From contig JAOIOC010000001.1 in the NCBI GenBank assembly GCA_028140145.1, positions 1-61,607 on the forward strand: a stretch of 61,607 nt of DNA. Reading direction: 5' to 3'. Position numbers and translations under genes: made by a program. This DNA comes from SAR86 cluster bacterium (GTDB lineage Bacteria; Pseudomonadota; Gammaproteobacteria; Magnimaribacterales; AG-339-G14). The notes below the pieces were generated by a model. The model saw only the letters and a list, made by a program, of their open reading frames with translations, ran no database searches and was not told the DNA's origin. How positions within the stretch are numbered: position 1 is the first letter of the stretch; every line of letters starts with the position of its first letter. Of the stretch, positions 32,505 to 41,536 are shown piece after piece.

Positions 32505-34017
32505 ATTTATTCTTTAAGGCCTTCAATATCACCTTCCTAGTATCAGCAGGATCTATTACGGCATCAATTTCTAAATGTGCAGCAGCTTCTATAGCCTTAC
32601 CTTTCTCGTAAGATCTCTCAACTAATTTATTATAGAGATCTTCTTTTTTCTTTGGATCTGTTTCTGCTTCGAGTTCTTTCCTGAATCCTAGCTTTACAGC
32701 TCCTTCTAGCCCCATTCCTCCGAATTCTCCTGTAGGCCAAGAAGCAGTGTAAATAGGATCATGAAAACTACCTCCTACCATTGCCTGTGCTCCTAACCCG
32801 TAACCTTTTCTTAAGAAAATTGCTATATGTGGAGAAGTTATTTTTGCCCCAGATACTAGGAGAGTTGCCATTCTCCTGACGGAACCTTCAAGCTCACTGT
32901 CAGGGCCTACCATAAATCCTGGGGTATCAACCAAAGATAAAATTGGTAAATTATGTGCGTTACATATTTCAATAAATGCAGCTGCTTTCTCAGCTGCCTC
33001 GGAATCTACTGCTCCTCCAAGTTGCTGGCAATCGCTGGCTACAAGGCCAAATGGTTTGCCTTCAATTCTTATGAACCCAGTGATAACACTTCGTCCATAA
33101 ACTTTTCTAAGCTCCAAAAAAGAGTCTCTATCTGAAAGAATTTCTATTACATCTCTTACAGGATATGCCCATCGTCGATCTTCAGGAATTATGTCTCTTA
33201 GTTTGGTTTGGTCATCAATAGACCAATCAGATAAATTACCTTGAAAATAAGAAAGAAGTTTTTTTGCAATAAAAGTTGCATCTTTTTCATCTTCAGCTAG
33301 ATAATCAAGAACTCCATTTTTGTATTGTTCTTCAGCAGGACCTATTTCTTTGGGATCATAGACTCCTAGTCCTCCTCCTTCAATCATTGCTGGTCCAGCC
33401 ATACCAATCCAGGATTGTTTGGTTGCAATCATAAAGTCTGAACATCCAAAAAGGACTGCATTTCCTGCAAAGCAATAACCATTATTGACTGCAATTTTTA
33501 AACATTTTCCAGTTAGTCTTGCCCAAGTAGAAAATGAAGGAATATGAAGCCCAGCTATCTGAGTAGTGACATCTGTATCTCCAGGTCTACCTCCTCCACC
33601 TTCTGTAAAAATTACGACAGGCAAAGAGAATTCTTCAGCTTTTTCACAAATCCTATCTAGTTTTTGATGATTAAAAAAACCTTGGGAGCCTGCTAAGACA
33701 GAATAATCATAAATTATTGCTGCTGCATGAGAGTTATCTTCTCCCACCTCGTCCTCATTGATATTACAAAATCCTGTCAGTATGCCATCAGCAGACGTCT
33801 CAAGTTGTAACTCTTCATAATCTCTTCTATTTCTTTGCGCGGCAACCGCAAAAGCTCCAAATTCTAGAAAGCTCCCGGGATCTACTAGATCATCAAGATT
33901 CTCTCTGGCAGTTCGAAGACCTAAACTTTTTCTCTTCTTTGTAGATTTTTCTCTTACAGAGTCTTTAGTCTTCGATAGCCTATCTACAAATGTTCTGTAA
34001 GCAGAATGATTGGACAT
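32497..34017 (-). CDS. acyl-CoA carboxylase, carboxyltransferase (beta) subunit
   Basis: A 506-residue carboxyltransferase of the propionyl/methylcrotonyl-CoA carboxylase beta type. It has the two crotonase-like halves: ARENLDDLVDPGSFLEFG, VVIFTEGGGGRPGDTD, WIGMAGPAMIEGGGLG in the first, and SVITGFIRIEGKPFGLVASDCQQLGGAVDSEAAEKAAAFIEIC, LPILSLVDTPGFMVGPDSE and LRKGYGLGAQAM in the second. It needs a biotin carboxylase/carrier subunit, which is absent from the window. It sits 3 bases after an amidase gene on the same strand, an unusual partner. Substrate unknown. Confidence 0.85.
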   Translation of the reverse strand: MSNHSAYRTFVDRLSKTKDSVREKSTKKRKSLGLRTARENLDDLVDPGSFLEFGAFAVAAQRNRRDYEELQLETSADGILTGFCNINEDEVGEDNSHAAAIIYDYSVLAGSQGFFNHQKLDRICEKAEEFSLPVVIFTEGGGGRPGDTDVTTQIAGLHIPSFSTWARLTGKCLKIAVNNGYCFAGNAVLFGCSDFMIATKQSWIGMAGPAMIEGGGLGVYDPKEIGPAEEQYKNGVLDYLAEDEKDATFIAKKLLSYFQGNLSDWSIDDQTKLRDIIPEDRRWAYPVRDVIEILSDRDSFLELRKVYGRSVITGFIRIEGKPFGLVASDCQQLGGAVDSEAAEKAAAFIEICNAHNLPILSLVDTPGFMVGPDSELEGSVRRMATLLVSGAKITSPHIAIFLRKGYGLGAQAMVGGSFHDPIYTASWPTGEFGGMGLEGAVKLGFRKELEAETDPKKKEDLYNKLVERSYEKGKAIEAAAHLEIDAVIDPADTRKVILKALKNKFI

Positions 34018-34020
34018 TAT

Positions 34021-35418
34021 TTATGAAGCCTTAATATTGAAGTTCATTATATTTTCAAAATTCTTTATGCCCTGAAGAACTCCCAAATCATCTTGCTGAG
34101 AACCTATGACTTGTATACCAATAGGTAAACCTTGAGTACTTAAACCGATTGGAAAGGTCCCAGCTGGATTTCTCGTCATGTTTATTCCGTAAGTAAAGGC
34201 AACCCAGGCAGGTGTTTCCTCGCCATTAACAATTCCTTGTTGGTATATTTTTGGTGTTAGACCGCAAGTCGCTGGTGAAAGAATTAGGGGAGCTTTTTGA
34301 AATCTTTCCTCCAGTTTAAGACTCAGATAATGACATTGATCAAAAGCAGCTGCATAGTCTGCAGCACTAAAATTATCCATGCCCCATTCAATTTGTGGTC
34401 TTAGATCTGCATCAATTCTTTCCCAGTCTGGAGTTCCTCTAAGATGGCCTTGAGCCCTTCCTCTTGCCCCAGTCCAGAAAACTAACCAAGAACTAACGGG
34501 ATCTTCCTTCCATATTTCTTCATCCCGAATGACTTCACAACCCGCTGATTCTATTTTGGAAATTGCATCTTCACATTTTTCTTTAATTTCTTTATCAACA
34601 TCTGCGAAACCAAAAGTAGAAGTCCAAATAATCCTTTCTGGAAGATCAGCATTTAAATTTTCATACCAACTTTCTTTAGGTTTAGGTAATGAAAAAATAT
34701 CAGAAGACTCAGGACCTATACAGTTATCCAATGAGTAGGCTGCTTCATCTATTTTATTAGTCATCGGACCTTTAACAGTTAAAATGCCAGAACCAGGAGG
34801 TGTTGGACCACCATTAGGAACTCTACCTTGCGAAGTTTTTATTGCGCTCAACCCGCATAACGCTGCTGGGATTCTAATTGACCCCCCTCCGTCTGATCCA
34901 GTAGTAATTGGCACCATGCCTGCAGCTAGAGCGGCTGATGATCCACCAGACGACCCTCCAGGGGAAAATTCTTTATTCCAAGGATTTTTCGAAGCTCCAA
35001 AGGGAACATTATCGGTAACTCCTTTGTAACCGAATTCAGGAGTATTAGTTTTTCCTACAACAATTGCTCCTGCAGCACGAAGCCTTTGCACAAGAATTGA
35101 ATCTGTTTTTGCTGGTTGATCATTTGTATGGAAGTCAGAACCATAAGCAGTAACGTAACCTTCTGCATCTTCTAAATCTTTTACCCCTAAGGCCAAACCT
35201 CCAAGAGGCAAGTTCTCACCTTTAGAAATCCTTTCGTCTACTTTTTTTGCTTCCTTAATGGATAGTTCAGGATTTATAGAACAAAAAGCATTAATCTCTT
35301 TATCCACATCTTCAATATTTTTAAGGGAAGCTTTTATAAGTTCTTCTGCACTCAATTCTCTTGAATTAACTTTTTTTGCAAGTTCAACCAATGAATGGTC
35401 TCTGTAATCTAATTCCAT
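34021..35418 (-). CDS. amidase (amidase-signature family)
   Basis: A 465-residue amidase-signature hydrolase. The catalytic triad is visible: the lysine in LGGLALGVKDLEDAEG near residue 80, the cis-serine in GGSSGGSSAALAAGMVP and the serine nucleophile in TTGSDGGGSIRIPAALCG. These enzymes hydrolyse amides, including aryl and fatty amides. C-terminal NPAGTFPIGLSTQGLPIGIQVIG is the standard ending. It is 6 bases before the VOC protein upstream and 3 before the carboxyltransferase. No GatCB partners, so not a GatA. Confidence 0.9.
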   Translation of the reverse strand: MELDYRDHSLVELAKKVNSRELSAEELIKASLKNIEDVDKEINAFCSINPELSIKEAKKVDERISKGENLPLGGLALGVKDLEDAEGYVTAYGSDFHTNDQPAKTDSILVQRLRAAGAIVVGKTNTPEFGYKGVTDNVPFGASKNPWNKEFSPGGSSGGSSAALAAGMVPITTGSDGGGSIRIPAALCGLSAIKTSQGRVPNGGPTPPGSGILTVKGPMTNKIDEAAYSLDNCIGPESSDIFSLPKPKESWYENLNADLPERIIWTSTFGFADVDKEIKEKCEDAISKIESAGCEVIRDEEIWKEDPVSSWLVFWTGARGRAQGHLRGTPDWERIDADLRPQIEWGMDNFSAADYAAAFDQCHYLSLKLEERFQKAPLILSPATCGLTPKIYQQGIVNGEETPAWVAFTYGINMTRNPAGTFPIGLSTQGLPIGIQVIGSQQDDLGVLQGIKNFENIMNFNIKAS

Positions 35419-35424
35419 TTTTCC

Positions 35425-36174
35425 TCAATCCTCTAGAATCATTTTTACTCCACCTAACATAATTTCATCTTCAGTAAGAAGATTCATTTCATCAGCTCTC
35501 TTTAATACTTCATCTTTATTAGAAGTTTTGATAACAAAAGCGTTTACTCCTTCGCCTCTACCATCGGTACTTTTTAAAAAAGATATTTTAGAACTATTAA
35601 GTTCGATGGCTACTTCATTTGAAGATTTTGTTTTGCCCAGTGCTTTTTCCCATTTAGAACATAGATTATCAGGATCATCTGACTGAAGGATAACGCCGGT
35701 GAGGCAGTCGACTAGGGATTTGCTAATATCTTTCCTCCAATTTGTTCCTGCCCATAACCATGCATCTTCTGGGATCATTTTATCTAAGGATAAAATAGCG
35801 CCACCAGTCTCTTTGGGATGAAGATGAATTGCTCTAGCATGTATATCTTCTTCTTTTCTGTCGGCATTCCACACAATAGATATATTTTCATCCTCAACTC
35901 TTTTCTTCTCGGCCTCAAAATCATCTACATCCAAAATAACCATATAGCCTCCATCCCCTCCTCTTTTATCAAGAAATCTTTCTGCGGTAGTATTTTCTTG
36001 AACTGGAGTAACGATTTCTATAAAAGTGTCATTTAAAGGAATGAGAACATTTTCTAACCCAAAATGAATAATTCCAGGATCATTGAACGTTTCTTTTAAT
36101 TCAAATAGATTGCAAATTTGTTGGGCTAATTCATCTCTTTCCTTTGCTACAAAAACTAACTGTCTTATCCTCAT
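35425..36174 (-). CDS. VOC-superfamily (glyoxalase-like) protein
   Basis: A protein of about 249 residues with two halves of glyoxalase-like beta-alpha-beta pattern: MRIRQLVFVAKERDELAQQICNLFEL at the start, and WAGTNWRKDISKSLVDCLTGVILQSDDPDNLCSKWEKALG in the middle. Recurrent acidic residues (FIEIVTP, GGAILSLDK) would provide metal ligands. The longer frame from 36312 begins with a low-complexity stretch overlapping the divergent enoyl-CoA hydratase gene, so the ATG at 36174 is chosen. Function unknown; position before the amidase suggests one operon. Confidence 0.7.
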   Translation of the reverse strand: MRIRQLVFVAKERDELAQQICNLFELKETFNDPGIIHFGLENVLIPLNDTFIEIVTPVQENTTAERFLDKRGGDGGYMVILDVDDFEAEKKRVEDENISIVWNADRKEEDIHARAIHLHPKETGGAILSLDKMIPEDAWLWAGTNWRKDISKSLVDCLTGVILQSDDPDNLCSKWEKALGKTKSSNEVAIELNSSKISFLKSTDGRGEGVNAFVIKTSNKDEVLKRADEMNLLTEDEIMLGGVKMILED

Positions 36175-36215
36175 AATATTTGTAGAATAACAAATAAAAA
36201 TGGAGTGAGGAATAA

Positions 36216-37037
36216 ATGACAACAATTGATACTGGAACAGAAGATTTATTAGCAAGAAAAGAAAATGGAGTTGGATATCTTGTGATGAATCGTCCCGAGG
36301 CAAGAAATGCAATGTCTCAAGAAATGAACAAAGCCATGCAAGATACTATTGCCGCTTTTGAACTGGATAACGAAGTCAGATGCATTGTTTTGACAGGTGC
36401 AGGTAAAGGCTTTTGCGCAGGAGGAGATGTTAAAGGAATGGCTTCAAGAGGTGATGGAACTGTCGGTGATAACACCATAGATGCAGCAATCCATAAACAA
36501 CGAGATCACCAAAGAGGTACCTCAGGAAAGCTTTTTAAGATGCCTAAGCCTACTATCGCTTCTTTATCAGGAGCTGCAGCGGGAGCAGGACTATCCTATG
36601 CTTTGTCTTGTGACCTAAGAATAATGTCCTCTGAAGCTTTCATGACAACAGCTTTTGCGAAAGTTGGTTTTTCAGGCGATTACGGAGGAAGCTATTTCAT
36701 GACCCAACTTATTGGATCTGCAAAAGCAAGGGAATTATATTTTCTATCAGATAGGATTTCTGCTGATCAAGCTCTTGAGCTTGGCTTAACTAATTGGGTA
36801 GTTGAGCCAGATGATCTTGAACTCAAAACAAAAGAAATTGCGGAAAAACTTGCCTCTGGACCTGCTGTTGCATTCAGATACATGAAAGAAAACCTTAATA
36901 GAGCTATGCATGGTGATGTAGATGATTGTCTAGATTTAGAGGCAACTCATCATATTCATTGCGGTCAAACTCATGATCACAAAAATGCTGTCAAAGCATT
37001 CGTGGAAAAGAAAGAACCTGTTTTTGAAGGAAAGTAA
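36216..37037 (+). CDS. enoyl-CoA hydratase/isomerase
   Basis: A 273-residue crotonase-superfamily enzyme. It has LVMNRPEARNAMSQEM, the oxyanion hole GKGFCAGGDVKGMASRG, GAAAGAGLSYALSCDLRIMS and KVGFSGDYGGSYFMTQLIGSAKARELYFLSDRI. At the site of the usual second glutamate there is Gly/Asp, as in isomerase-like members (PaaG type). GGAGTGAGG precedes the ATG by 5 bases. Its stop abuts the DUF5665 stop on the other strand. Confidence 0.88.
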   Translation: MTTIDTGTEDLLARKENGVGYLVMNRPEARNAMSQEMNKAMQDTIAAFELDNEVRCIVLTGAGKGFCAGGDVKGMASRGDGTVGDNTIDAAIHKQRDHQRGTSGKLFKMPKPTIASLSGAAAGAGLSYALSCDLRIMSSEAFMTTAFAKVGFSGDYGGSYFMTQLIGSAKARELYFLSDRISADQALELGLTNWVVEPDDLELKTKEIAEKLASGPAVAFRYMKENLNRAMHGDVDDCLDLEATHHIHCGQTHDHKNAVKAFVEKKEPVFEGK

Positions 37038-37310
37038 TTAACCTTTCTTATCTAGCCTCTCGATTATTTCAATAATCTGGTGAGCATAGTTGCCTAAAAT
37101 AGGAATAAATTCTATTTGGGCAAGGATTTGTATGAAAATAGTCACTAATAAAGTTGCTCCTACAACAGATCCTAGCCCAATAGCCAAACCCCTCAGCAAG
37201 TTGTAATACAAAAATTTCCAAGCGGACTCATGTATTTTCATAAAATTATGTTCTTTTAACTCTTCAAGAGCATCCGCCAGTCTTTTTTGATCATCGTTTA
37301 GTTCACTCAT
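37038..37310 (-). CDS. small membrane protein, DUF5665-like
   Basis: A 90-residue protein: a charged helix, then HESAWKFLYYNLLRGLAIGLGSVVGATLLVTIFIQILAQI with one long or two short membrane helices, and IPILGNYAHQIIEII. NLLRGLAxGLGxxxGAT is the pattern I associate with DUF5665. It abuts an SDR gene upstream (no gap) and the enoyl-CoA hydratase stop convergently. Role unknown. Confidence 0.65.
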   Translation of the reverse strand: MSELNDDQKRLADALEELKEHNFMKIHESAWKFLYYNLLRGLAIGLGSVVGATLLVTIFIQILAQIEFIPILGNYAHQIIEIIERLDKKG

Positions 37311-38099
37311 TTAAATATGCCCCGCTTGTCCACCATCCACTTCGATTGCTGATCCGTTTATATATGAAGCTGCATTTGAGCACAAAAAAACTACCAAGGC
37401 AGCCACTTCCTCAGATGTTCCATACCTGCCTATCGGCACAGAAAATCCATTTTTCTTGATGACTTCTTCAGCACTGCTTCCAGTTGACTCAGCAATCTCA
37501 CCAGCTGCTCTCTCCCACATTGCTGTATGAATAAGACCAGGTAAGACTGAATTGACTAAAACTCCATCTCTTCCATATTTTTTTGCTAAAGATTTGCTAA
37601 TAGAAATCATTGCTGATTTAGTTGCTCCGTAATCTATTAATGCAGCACTTGGATATTTTCCTGCCGAGCTTGATATCATTATCACCCTTCCCCATTTCTG
37701 CTCCCTCATGTGGGGGAGAAATGACCTTGTGCACCTTACAGCAGATAGCAAGTTAAGCTCATGTAAATCCCGCCAATCTTCATCCGACATATATAAAAAA
37801 TTTCTGGATGGAGATGCACCTACATTGTTTACAAGGATATCAATAGGCCCTTCCTTAAGAGTTTCCTGTATAAAATTCTCGGTAGATTCCCCATTCGACA
37901 TATCGGCTATATGACCTTTAATTGAGGAAGTTGCATTTTCAGACTTGTATTTTGATAAAGAATCAATAGCATCTTTGTTCCTAGCACAAAAAGTAACTGA
38001 AGCTCCGTGATCGCTGAGCATCTTCACAACAGCTTCTCCGATACCTAGACTAGCTCCTGTTACAACAGCTCTTTTTCCTTCTAAATTTAAATCCAACAA
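37311..38099 (-). CDS. short-chain dehydrogenase/reductase
   Basis: A 262-residue SDR with the Rossmann motif VTGASLGIGEAVV, NNVGASPSRN, the catalytic ISSSAGKYPSAALIDYGATKSAM (Ser...Tyr-x3-Lys) and C-terminal INGSAIEVDGGQAGHI. These NAD(P)-dependent enzymes act on alcohols, ketones or 3-hydroxyacyl groups; the substrate is not readable. It is 17 bases downstream of the amine oxidase gene and probably co-transcribed with it. Confidence 0.88.
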   Translation of the reverse strand: MLDLNLEGKRAVVTGASLGIGEAVVKMLSDHGASVTFCARNKDAIDSLSKYKSENATSSIKGHIADMSNGESTENFIQETLKEGPIDILVNNVGASPSRNFLYMSDEDWRDLHELNLLSAVRCTRSFLPHMREQKWGRVIMISSSAGKYPSAALIDYGATKSAMISISKSLAKKYGRDGVLVNSVLPGLIHTAMWERAAGEIAESTGSSAEEVIKKNGFSVPIGRYGTSEEVAALVVFLCSNAASYINGSAIEVDGGQAGHI

Positions 38100-38116
38100 G
38101 GTTCCTCCATTCTTTA

Positions 38117-40015
38117 TTATTTATTTTTATCCTTTAAGCATTTAGGAGGCAAATTTATAGTTGGATTTTCATCAAAAAAACCAACAGGAATCAAATGAAA
38201 ACCGCAGTACTCAACAGGCATGACAGGCCAATCCTCCGGTCTTGGTACATGCGTTACTCCAAATGTATACCAAGTCACTAAATCACAGTTACTTATGTCT
38301 CTGTCCCCAGAAGTAATATCCTCCAAGCCCCCTTCTCCAGAGTGCATCACTGAGTTTGCTCCTCCCGCAGCATACTCACCATCCTTAAATGGCGTCCCCC
38401 AAAGATTATGTTTTCCAAAGGAGGCTCTTTTAGCTGGGGGAGAATCATCCCGTGCAAGCATTTTAGGTGTATTTCCTGGCAGTAATTTATATGCTACCGG
38501 CAGACCCATGCCGTTTTTTTTCTGCGGGTTAACTACTTTCCATACTCTGCTTGTTGCAGGGGAAATATCTCTTTGAGCTTCATGCTCTGTTTTTAAATGT
38601 GTAGAAACGGATTGAAATTGCATTCCATGAGAGTTGTTACCATCATCAGGCATCAACTCAATTTCGCTCTCAAATAATTGGTTATTACCTCCGTCTAAAT
38701 TCCAATCTAATCGCATACAGAAAAGATGTTGATGAACTGGAGAAACCAATTCCTTTGAAATTCTTAAATCTTGATTGGGATTATGTTTCTCTTCGTTGTA
38801 AGCGCTGATACCAACAATACCAGTCAGTTTAACTTCGGCTTCAATGGTGCCATCTAAATATAAGTACCAAAATAAACCGTAATCATAGTTACCTATTGTT
38901 GAAATCGAACTGATTACGAGCCTTCTGGACCTTCTTACCTCATTAGGTGCTCCCATTCCATCATTGTGCTTCCATTGAATCCCATAATCCTCTTCATGCA
39001 GGCAAATCGCGTTTTCTATGACTTCTACTGATCCATCAAAAGATATACCGCTAGCATTGAAATAATGAATCTCTCCAAGACAATCACAACCTAATGAAAG
39101 AGAATTTGAAAGCCTGCCGAAACCGTATTCAGTTCCATCATGAACTGCTTTCCATGAGTGCATGGGATCAGCTGACCCATAAGGTACAACCATATCTGAC
39201 ATCGCAGCTCTGAATAAGATAGGCCTACCATCGAGAGAAAGCTCGTGAAGCACTACTCCTTCATCAGGAGTTAGAGAAACTCTGACATCCCAACCTTCCC
39301 AAGATATTTTATTTCTTTCAACACTGAAACCAACTCCATCGGGTTGAGTGATCTTTATTTCTTTTGGTTCATCTCTCAAAATTTTTTGTGATGCTGCATC
39401 ATAATTTGATTTAGCTTCTGGAATAGGATCTACTCCGTGATCTTCAACGCAGACAACTTCTCCAAGCGTTAAGTCAACGTGCCCGATTACGCCGTTAATG
39501 GGTTTTGCATATGGATTATCTCCAGCTTCTTCCTTAAAAAAGGATATGCCTTTAAGAGCTCTATGCCCTTGTTTGATTTTTTCATGAACAATACCTCCAG
39601 CTGGCCAGGGATCAATTTGCACCTTTTCCATATCAGTAATGCCTCTTTTTTTCATAGCTGCTTGATAATCTGGATGTTCTTTTAAAAGAGTCATAGCAGT
39701 AAAAATATCTTGTACGGTATATTGAACTTGCGCTGAATCTGAGACTCTTTCGACATTGAGAGTTTTATTTGACAAATTAATCGTTGCTACAAAACCCCCA
39801 TCAAAAGCTGAGTCTCTTCCAATAAGTTTTGCTTCCCTTTCAAAAGGATCGCCTGGTTTAAAATCTTTTAAAAACTCTTTTGAAGGTTCCACTAAAGAGA
39901 TCTGACTAAAATGAGTTGCTTCATCATATCCCTCTGATGTTTTATATATTTCATATGCCAGGGAAATTTCCTCTGTTGATAGCATTTCTAAAGGATGTTC
40001 TAATTTTGAAATCAT
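38117..40015 (-). CDS. copper amine oxidase
   Basis: A 632-residue primary-amine oxidase. The tyrosine that becomes topaquinone is in TIGNYDYGLFWYLYLDG near residue 376. The copper ligands are His-Gln-His in VHQHLFCMRLDWNLDG near residue 427 and a distal histidine in VEYCGFHLIPVGFFDENP near residue 612. The catalytic-base aspartate lies in AVHDGTEYGFGRL near residue 290. Such enzymes turn primary amines into aldehydes with H2O2 and ammonia. No signal peptide is visible, so this one appears cytoplasmic, unlike periplasmic TynA. It overlaps the ICMT-like gene by 4 bases. Confidence 0.92.
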   Translation of the reverse strand: MISKLEHPLEMLSTEEISLAYEIYKTSEGYDEATHFSQISLVEPSKEFLKDFKPGDPFEREAKLIGRDSAFDGGFVATINLSNKTLNVERVSDSAQVQYTVQDIFTAMTLLKEHPDYQAAMKKRGITDMEKVQIDPWPAGGIVHEKIKQGHRALKGISFFKEEAGDNPYAKPINGVIGHVDLTLGEVVCVEDHGVDPIPEAKSNYDAASQKILRDEPKEIKITQPDGVGFSVERNKISWEGWDVRVSLTPDEGVVLHELSLDGRPILFRAAMSDMVVPYGSADPMHSWKAVHDGTEYGFGRLSNSLSLGCDCLGEIHYFNASGISFDGSVEVIENAICLHEEDYGIQWKHNDGMGAPNEVRRSRRLVISSISTIGNYDYGLFWYLYLDGTIEAEVKLTGIVGISAYNEEKHNPNQDLRISKELVSPVHQHLFCMRLDWNLDGGNNQLFESEIELMPDDGNNSHGMQFQSVSTHLKTEHEAQRDISPATSRVWKVVNPQKKNGMGLPVAYKLLPGNTPKMLARDDSPPAKRASFGKHNLWGTPFKDGEYAAGGANSVMHSGEGGLEDITSGDRDISNCDLVTWYTFGVTHVPRPEDWPVMPVEYCGFHLIPVGFFDENPTINLPPKCLKDKNK

Positions 40016-40695
40016 ATGATGTATGGGATTACTTTGAATTTTACCTTTTTTAAATAATCTTGATAGCCGTCCAATTCATTTATCAGTGTTTTTTCCTCTA
40101 TCCGAATTCTGAAATAAAGACCTATAGCCAGAGCTATTACTGAGATACCAAATGAAAGGTAAGTTCCTAACCAAAGATTTGTACCTAGAATAAAAAAAAT
40201 AAACCCTGTGTACATAGGATGGCGCACATAAGCATAAACTCCCGTATCAATGACTTTTTGTCCTCTGTCATCTTGGATATTTACTGTCATTTCTGCAAAT
40301 TCGTTAGCAAGCATCGAAGCTAGTATGAAGAGATAACCTATTACATAAATTCCTAACCCTGATATTTTCAAAATGCCCTCGAAGGATGGTGTAACTTGAA
40401 AATGAAACGCATCTAAAGGAGAAAAAATTAGTCCTATCGCGATAGCAGTAATCATTAAAGAAGTCGCAATTTTATCTTCTCTTGGCTGACTGCTGGGTTG
40501 CACATTTAATCTTGCCTCTAAGCTTTCAGGCTTATAAATCAGCAAATAAATACATGAAAAAAATGTCATGAAATAAAAAATGCTAAACCAAGTTATCGCA
40601 TCTTCCCAATACCAAGTCCATGCAGGCAAATAAATAATAGCTCCTAAAAAAAAAGCCTGAACGGTGATTCCTATTAAAGTTTTCAACCAAAGCAT
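40012..40695 (-). CDS. ICMT/PEMT-like membrane methyltransferase
   Basis: A 227-residue integral membrane protein with about five helices and the S-adenosylmethionine region of the isoprenylcysteine methyltransferase family: QKVIDTGVYAYVRHPMYTGFIFFILG followed by LYFRIRIEEKTLINELDGYQDYLKKVKFKVIPYII. Bacterial members have mixed or unknown substrates. It overlaps the amine oxidase gene by 4 bases, which suggests a common pathway, perhaps N-methylation and deamination of an amine, though that is a guess. Confidence 0.78.
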   Translation of the reverse strand: MLWLKTLIGITVQAFFLGAIIYLPAWTWYWEDAITWFSIFYFMTFFSCIYLLIYKPESLEARLNVQPSSQPREDKIATSLMITAIAIGLIFSPLDAFHFQVTPSFEGILKISGLGIYVIGYLFILASMLANEFAEMTVNIQDDRGQKVIDTGVYAYVRHPMYTGFIFFILGTNLWLGTYLSFGISVIALAIGLYFRIRIEEKTLINELDGYQDYLKKVKFKVIPYII

Positions 40696-40711
40696 AAAAG
40701 ATCCCCCATCT

Positions 40712-40740
40712 TTATGAATTGTAATTTAATATAGTATAAA
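40712..40740 (+). promoter_or_regulatory. candidate promoter for the SDR gene
   Basis: TTATGA (40712-40717) and TATAAA (40735-40740) are separated by 17 bases, with an AAGGAG ribosome-binding site following at 40748-40753. It is the only strong match in the gap between the divergent ICMT-like gene and the SDR gene. Confidence 0.4.
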
Positions 40741-40759
40741 GAAAAAAAAGGAGTAAATG

Positions 40760-41536
40760 ATGGAGAATACGGTACCAAATTTTTCAATTGATCTAACAGG
40801 CCAGGTAGCTTTCGTGACAGGAGCTTCTTCAGGCTTGGGATATAGATTTGCAAAAGTTTTAGCAAAATGTGGAGCCAAAGTAGCAATTTCTGCTAGAAGG
40901 ATTGAAAAATTAGAAGCTTTAGCTGAGGAAATAAGAAATGATGGAGGGGAATGTACAGTTGTTCCCATTGATATGGTTGATAGAGAGAGTATCAGAGCTG
41001 CAGTTCAATCGGTTGAAAATGAGTTGGGAACCATCGATACCTTGATTAACAATGCAGGGATTCCTGACGCTCAATGGGCCATTAAACAATCAGACGAACT
41101 AATCGATAATGTCATAGGCACCAATTTAACAGGGCCTTATCTGCTCTCAATAGAAGTAGCAAAAAGATTGATTGAAAAAAACATGCCTGGAAGGATGGTG
41201 AATATTGCATCAATAGCTGCATACAACACAACACCTCAATCTGCAGCATCATTATATTCCATAACTAAAAGAGCTATTGTTAGGATGTCAGAAGCTTTGG
41301 CAGTTGAATGGTCTGCAAAAAATATCAATGTCAATGCAATTGCACCCGGAGCTTTTTCATCCGAAATGATGGATGGCATGATCGAAAGGGTTGGTGATAT
41401 TAGTCAGGCGTTTCCTCGGAAGAGGATTGGACTTCCTGAGCAAATGGATTCGACCCTACTTTTTTTGGTATCTCCATCATCAGAATGTGTAACGGGTACA
41501 TGTATCAAAATAGATGATGGTCAAGGTTCCAGGTAA
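40760..41536 (+). CDS. short-chain dehydrogenase/reductase
   Basis: A 258-residue SDR: FVTGASSGLGYRFAK, LINNAGIPDAQWA, VNIASIAAYNTTPQSAASLYSITKRAIVRMSEALAVEW (Ser, Tyr-x3-Lys) and a C-terminal CVTGTCIKIDDGQGSR. Two ATGs stand in tandem at 40757 and 40760; the AAGGAG site is 3 bases from the first and 6 from the second, so the second is preferred. It abuts the FAD monooxygenase stop convergently. Substrate unknown. Confidence 0.88.
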   Translation: MENTVPNFSIDLTGQVAFVTGASSGLGYRFAKVLAKCGAKVAISARRIEKLEALAEEIRNDGGECTVVPIDMVDRESIRAAVQSVENELGTIDTLINNAGIPDAQWAIKQSDELIDNVIGTNLTGPYLLSIEVAKRLIEKNMPGRMVNIASIAAYNTTPQSAASLYSITKRAIVRMSEALAVEWSAKNINVNAIAPGAFSSEMMDGMIERVGDISQAFPRKRIGLPEQMDSTLLFLVSPSSECVTGTCIKIDDGQGSR

